DNA of 49,932 nucleotides. Origin: Daphnia carinata. Its lineage: Eukaryota; Arthropoda; Branchiopoda; Diplostraca; Daphniidae. The notes under the pieces are model-generated. The model had not been told where the DNA came from and did no database searches. It was given only the letters and a program-made list of their open reading frames with translations. The first letter of the stretch is position 1. Every line of letters begins with the position of its first letter. This document shows, piece after piece, positions 49,051 through 49,932 of this stretch. The position numbers and the translations under genes were made by a program. The stretch is from positions 1 through 49,932 of the forward strand of contig NW_026712489.1 of assembly GCF_022539665.2 (NCBI RefSeq), in the 5' to 3' direction.

Positions 49051-49932
49051 ATACAGTCGCCACCAGAAGAATTGATCACCCCCGTCCAATTTTGCTGTTT
49101 TAACACGCGTAGCATAGGCCCTACGGTGTCTCACGCCGGAATTTTTTTCGTATAGAAATATTGCTCGGAAAATTATCGGGTTTGTTGCATTCGAAAGATA
49201 AAGGAATGCTGTTTAACTCCAATTTTTTATGTAAAATCCGTTCAGGATTCTATGAAATAAATCATAGACATAAAATATTGGATCACCCCTAAAATCGCAC
49301 GCATGGAGTGTCCCTACCCGCGGCCTAGCCCTAGGATATGGGGGTGGCAAAAAAAAATTCACGATAATATTGTCGCGACCATTGAACCAAATGTCTCCAG
49401 TGTCGGCCGATCACGCCACGTCCGCCGAGATCGGTCAACGACACACGAGATCGGTGTGGGCGGACGGTGACCGGATTCCTTCCGGTCGGGATCGGCCCAT
49501 CAGTTGTATTGTGGGAGACTGACCGCTGTTGCTTATGGTCAGTCTTCATGGGGACTCTGTAATAGTTGGTAGACGCAGAAATACACTTCGGTAGTCGTTG
49601 ACGCGACAATATACAATACGTCCCATAATTCGAGCAGAACGTGTATAGCATGTAAAACACAGACGAGACTTCCACGCTAAATGCTGACTTCTAAAAGAAG
49701 CTGTAGTGCCACTTGTCGATCCCATAGAGGAATGGAACACAAACTATCTCTAAATAAGAAAAGGAGTTTCCGTAATTTTTATTGGTAGGAAAATTTAAAA
49801 AAAATTTAAATCCGTACTCGAAAATAATGGAACGCAGAAATAAGACAGATTTGTTGAGCAACCTGAATCAGAGTCATATGTGCTATTATTCACTTGATGT
49901 AGAAGGTGAAAGATAGACGCGAGAGGTCAACT
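49051..49932. other. Possible decayed DNA transposon end (Tc1-like), uncertain
   Basis: After a TA, the sequence CAGTCGCCACCAGAAG resembles the start of a Tc1/mariner terminal repeat, with ATTGATCACCCC inside it and GGATCACCCC again near 49280. Open stretches on the minus strand (49331-49740) do not show a convincing transposase. The other end would lie outside the window. Confidence 0.3.

Noticed and set aside
49331..49740. Minus-strand open stretches of about 114 and 64 codons
   Set aside because: They lack transposase or other motifs in any frame and are probably chance or decayed sequence, so they are not listed as genes.

Overview
The window is eukaryotic, transposon-dense genomic DNA with no recognisable single-copy host protein gene. 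The tRNAs are of eukaryotic type, two accessory genes carry GT-AG introns of about 60 bp, and BEL/Pao, Ty3/gypsy (env-bearing), DIRS and LINE sequences occur side by side. This suggests a metazoan, probably an arthropod. A branchiopod crustacean such as Daphnia would fit, but that is inference only.

Layout. (1) 1-1967 is the 3' end of a BEL/Pao element (BEL-A, copy 1), followed by a tRNA-Leu, an eroded older BEL integrase relic and two tRNA-Cys genes (to about 4450). (2) 4974-24634 is an env-bearing Ty3/gypsy element on the minus strand (Gypsy-2, TSD ATAT). It is interrupted by a second, younger env-bearing gypsy element on the minus strand (Gypsy-1, 6333-17393, TSD GGCT). (3) 24635-26800 holds tandem tRNA-like relics and decayed tRNA-Leu copies. 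(4) 26804-42603 is a full-span BEL-A on the plus strand (TSD ACAGC). Its 3' LTR is split by a young BEL/Pao element (BEL-B, 34118-42403, TSD CAGTT, LTRs identical by eye). (5) 42604-44803 repeats the tRNA-Leu, BEL relic and tRNA-Cys block of 1968-4166, so BEL-A's 3' part and its flank form a segmental duplication. (6) 44804-47400 is a truncated, frameshifted DIRS-type element (minus). (7) 47583-48712 is a 5'-truncated LINE with an RNase H domain. (8) From 49051 there is a possible decayed DNA-transposon end.

The most interesting content is a pair of homologous, spliced genes on the strand opposite to gag-pol-env. One lies in each gypsy element, at the same place (between env and the 3' LTR). 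They share a phase-2 intron at the same protein position and conserved motifs, while their codons differ mainly at synonymous sites. The two elements carry unrelated env genes, so the antisense gene is a shared accessory module that I do not recognise. A second theme is a post-pol third ORF in both BEL lineages that looks like a duplicated Gag zinc-knuckle module instead of an env. BEL-B has one long intact gag-pol frame, but its RT active-site motif reads YVNN instead of YVDD.
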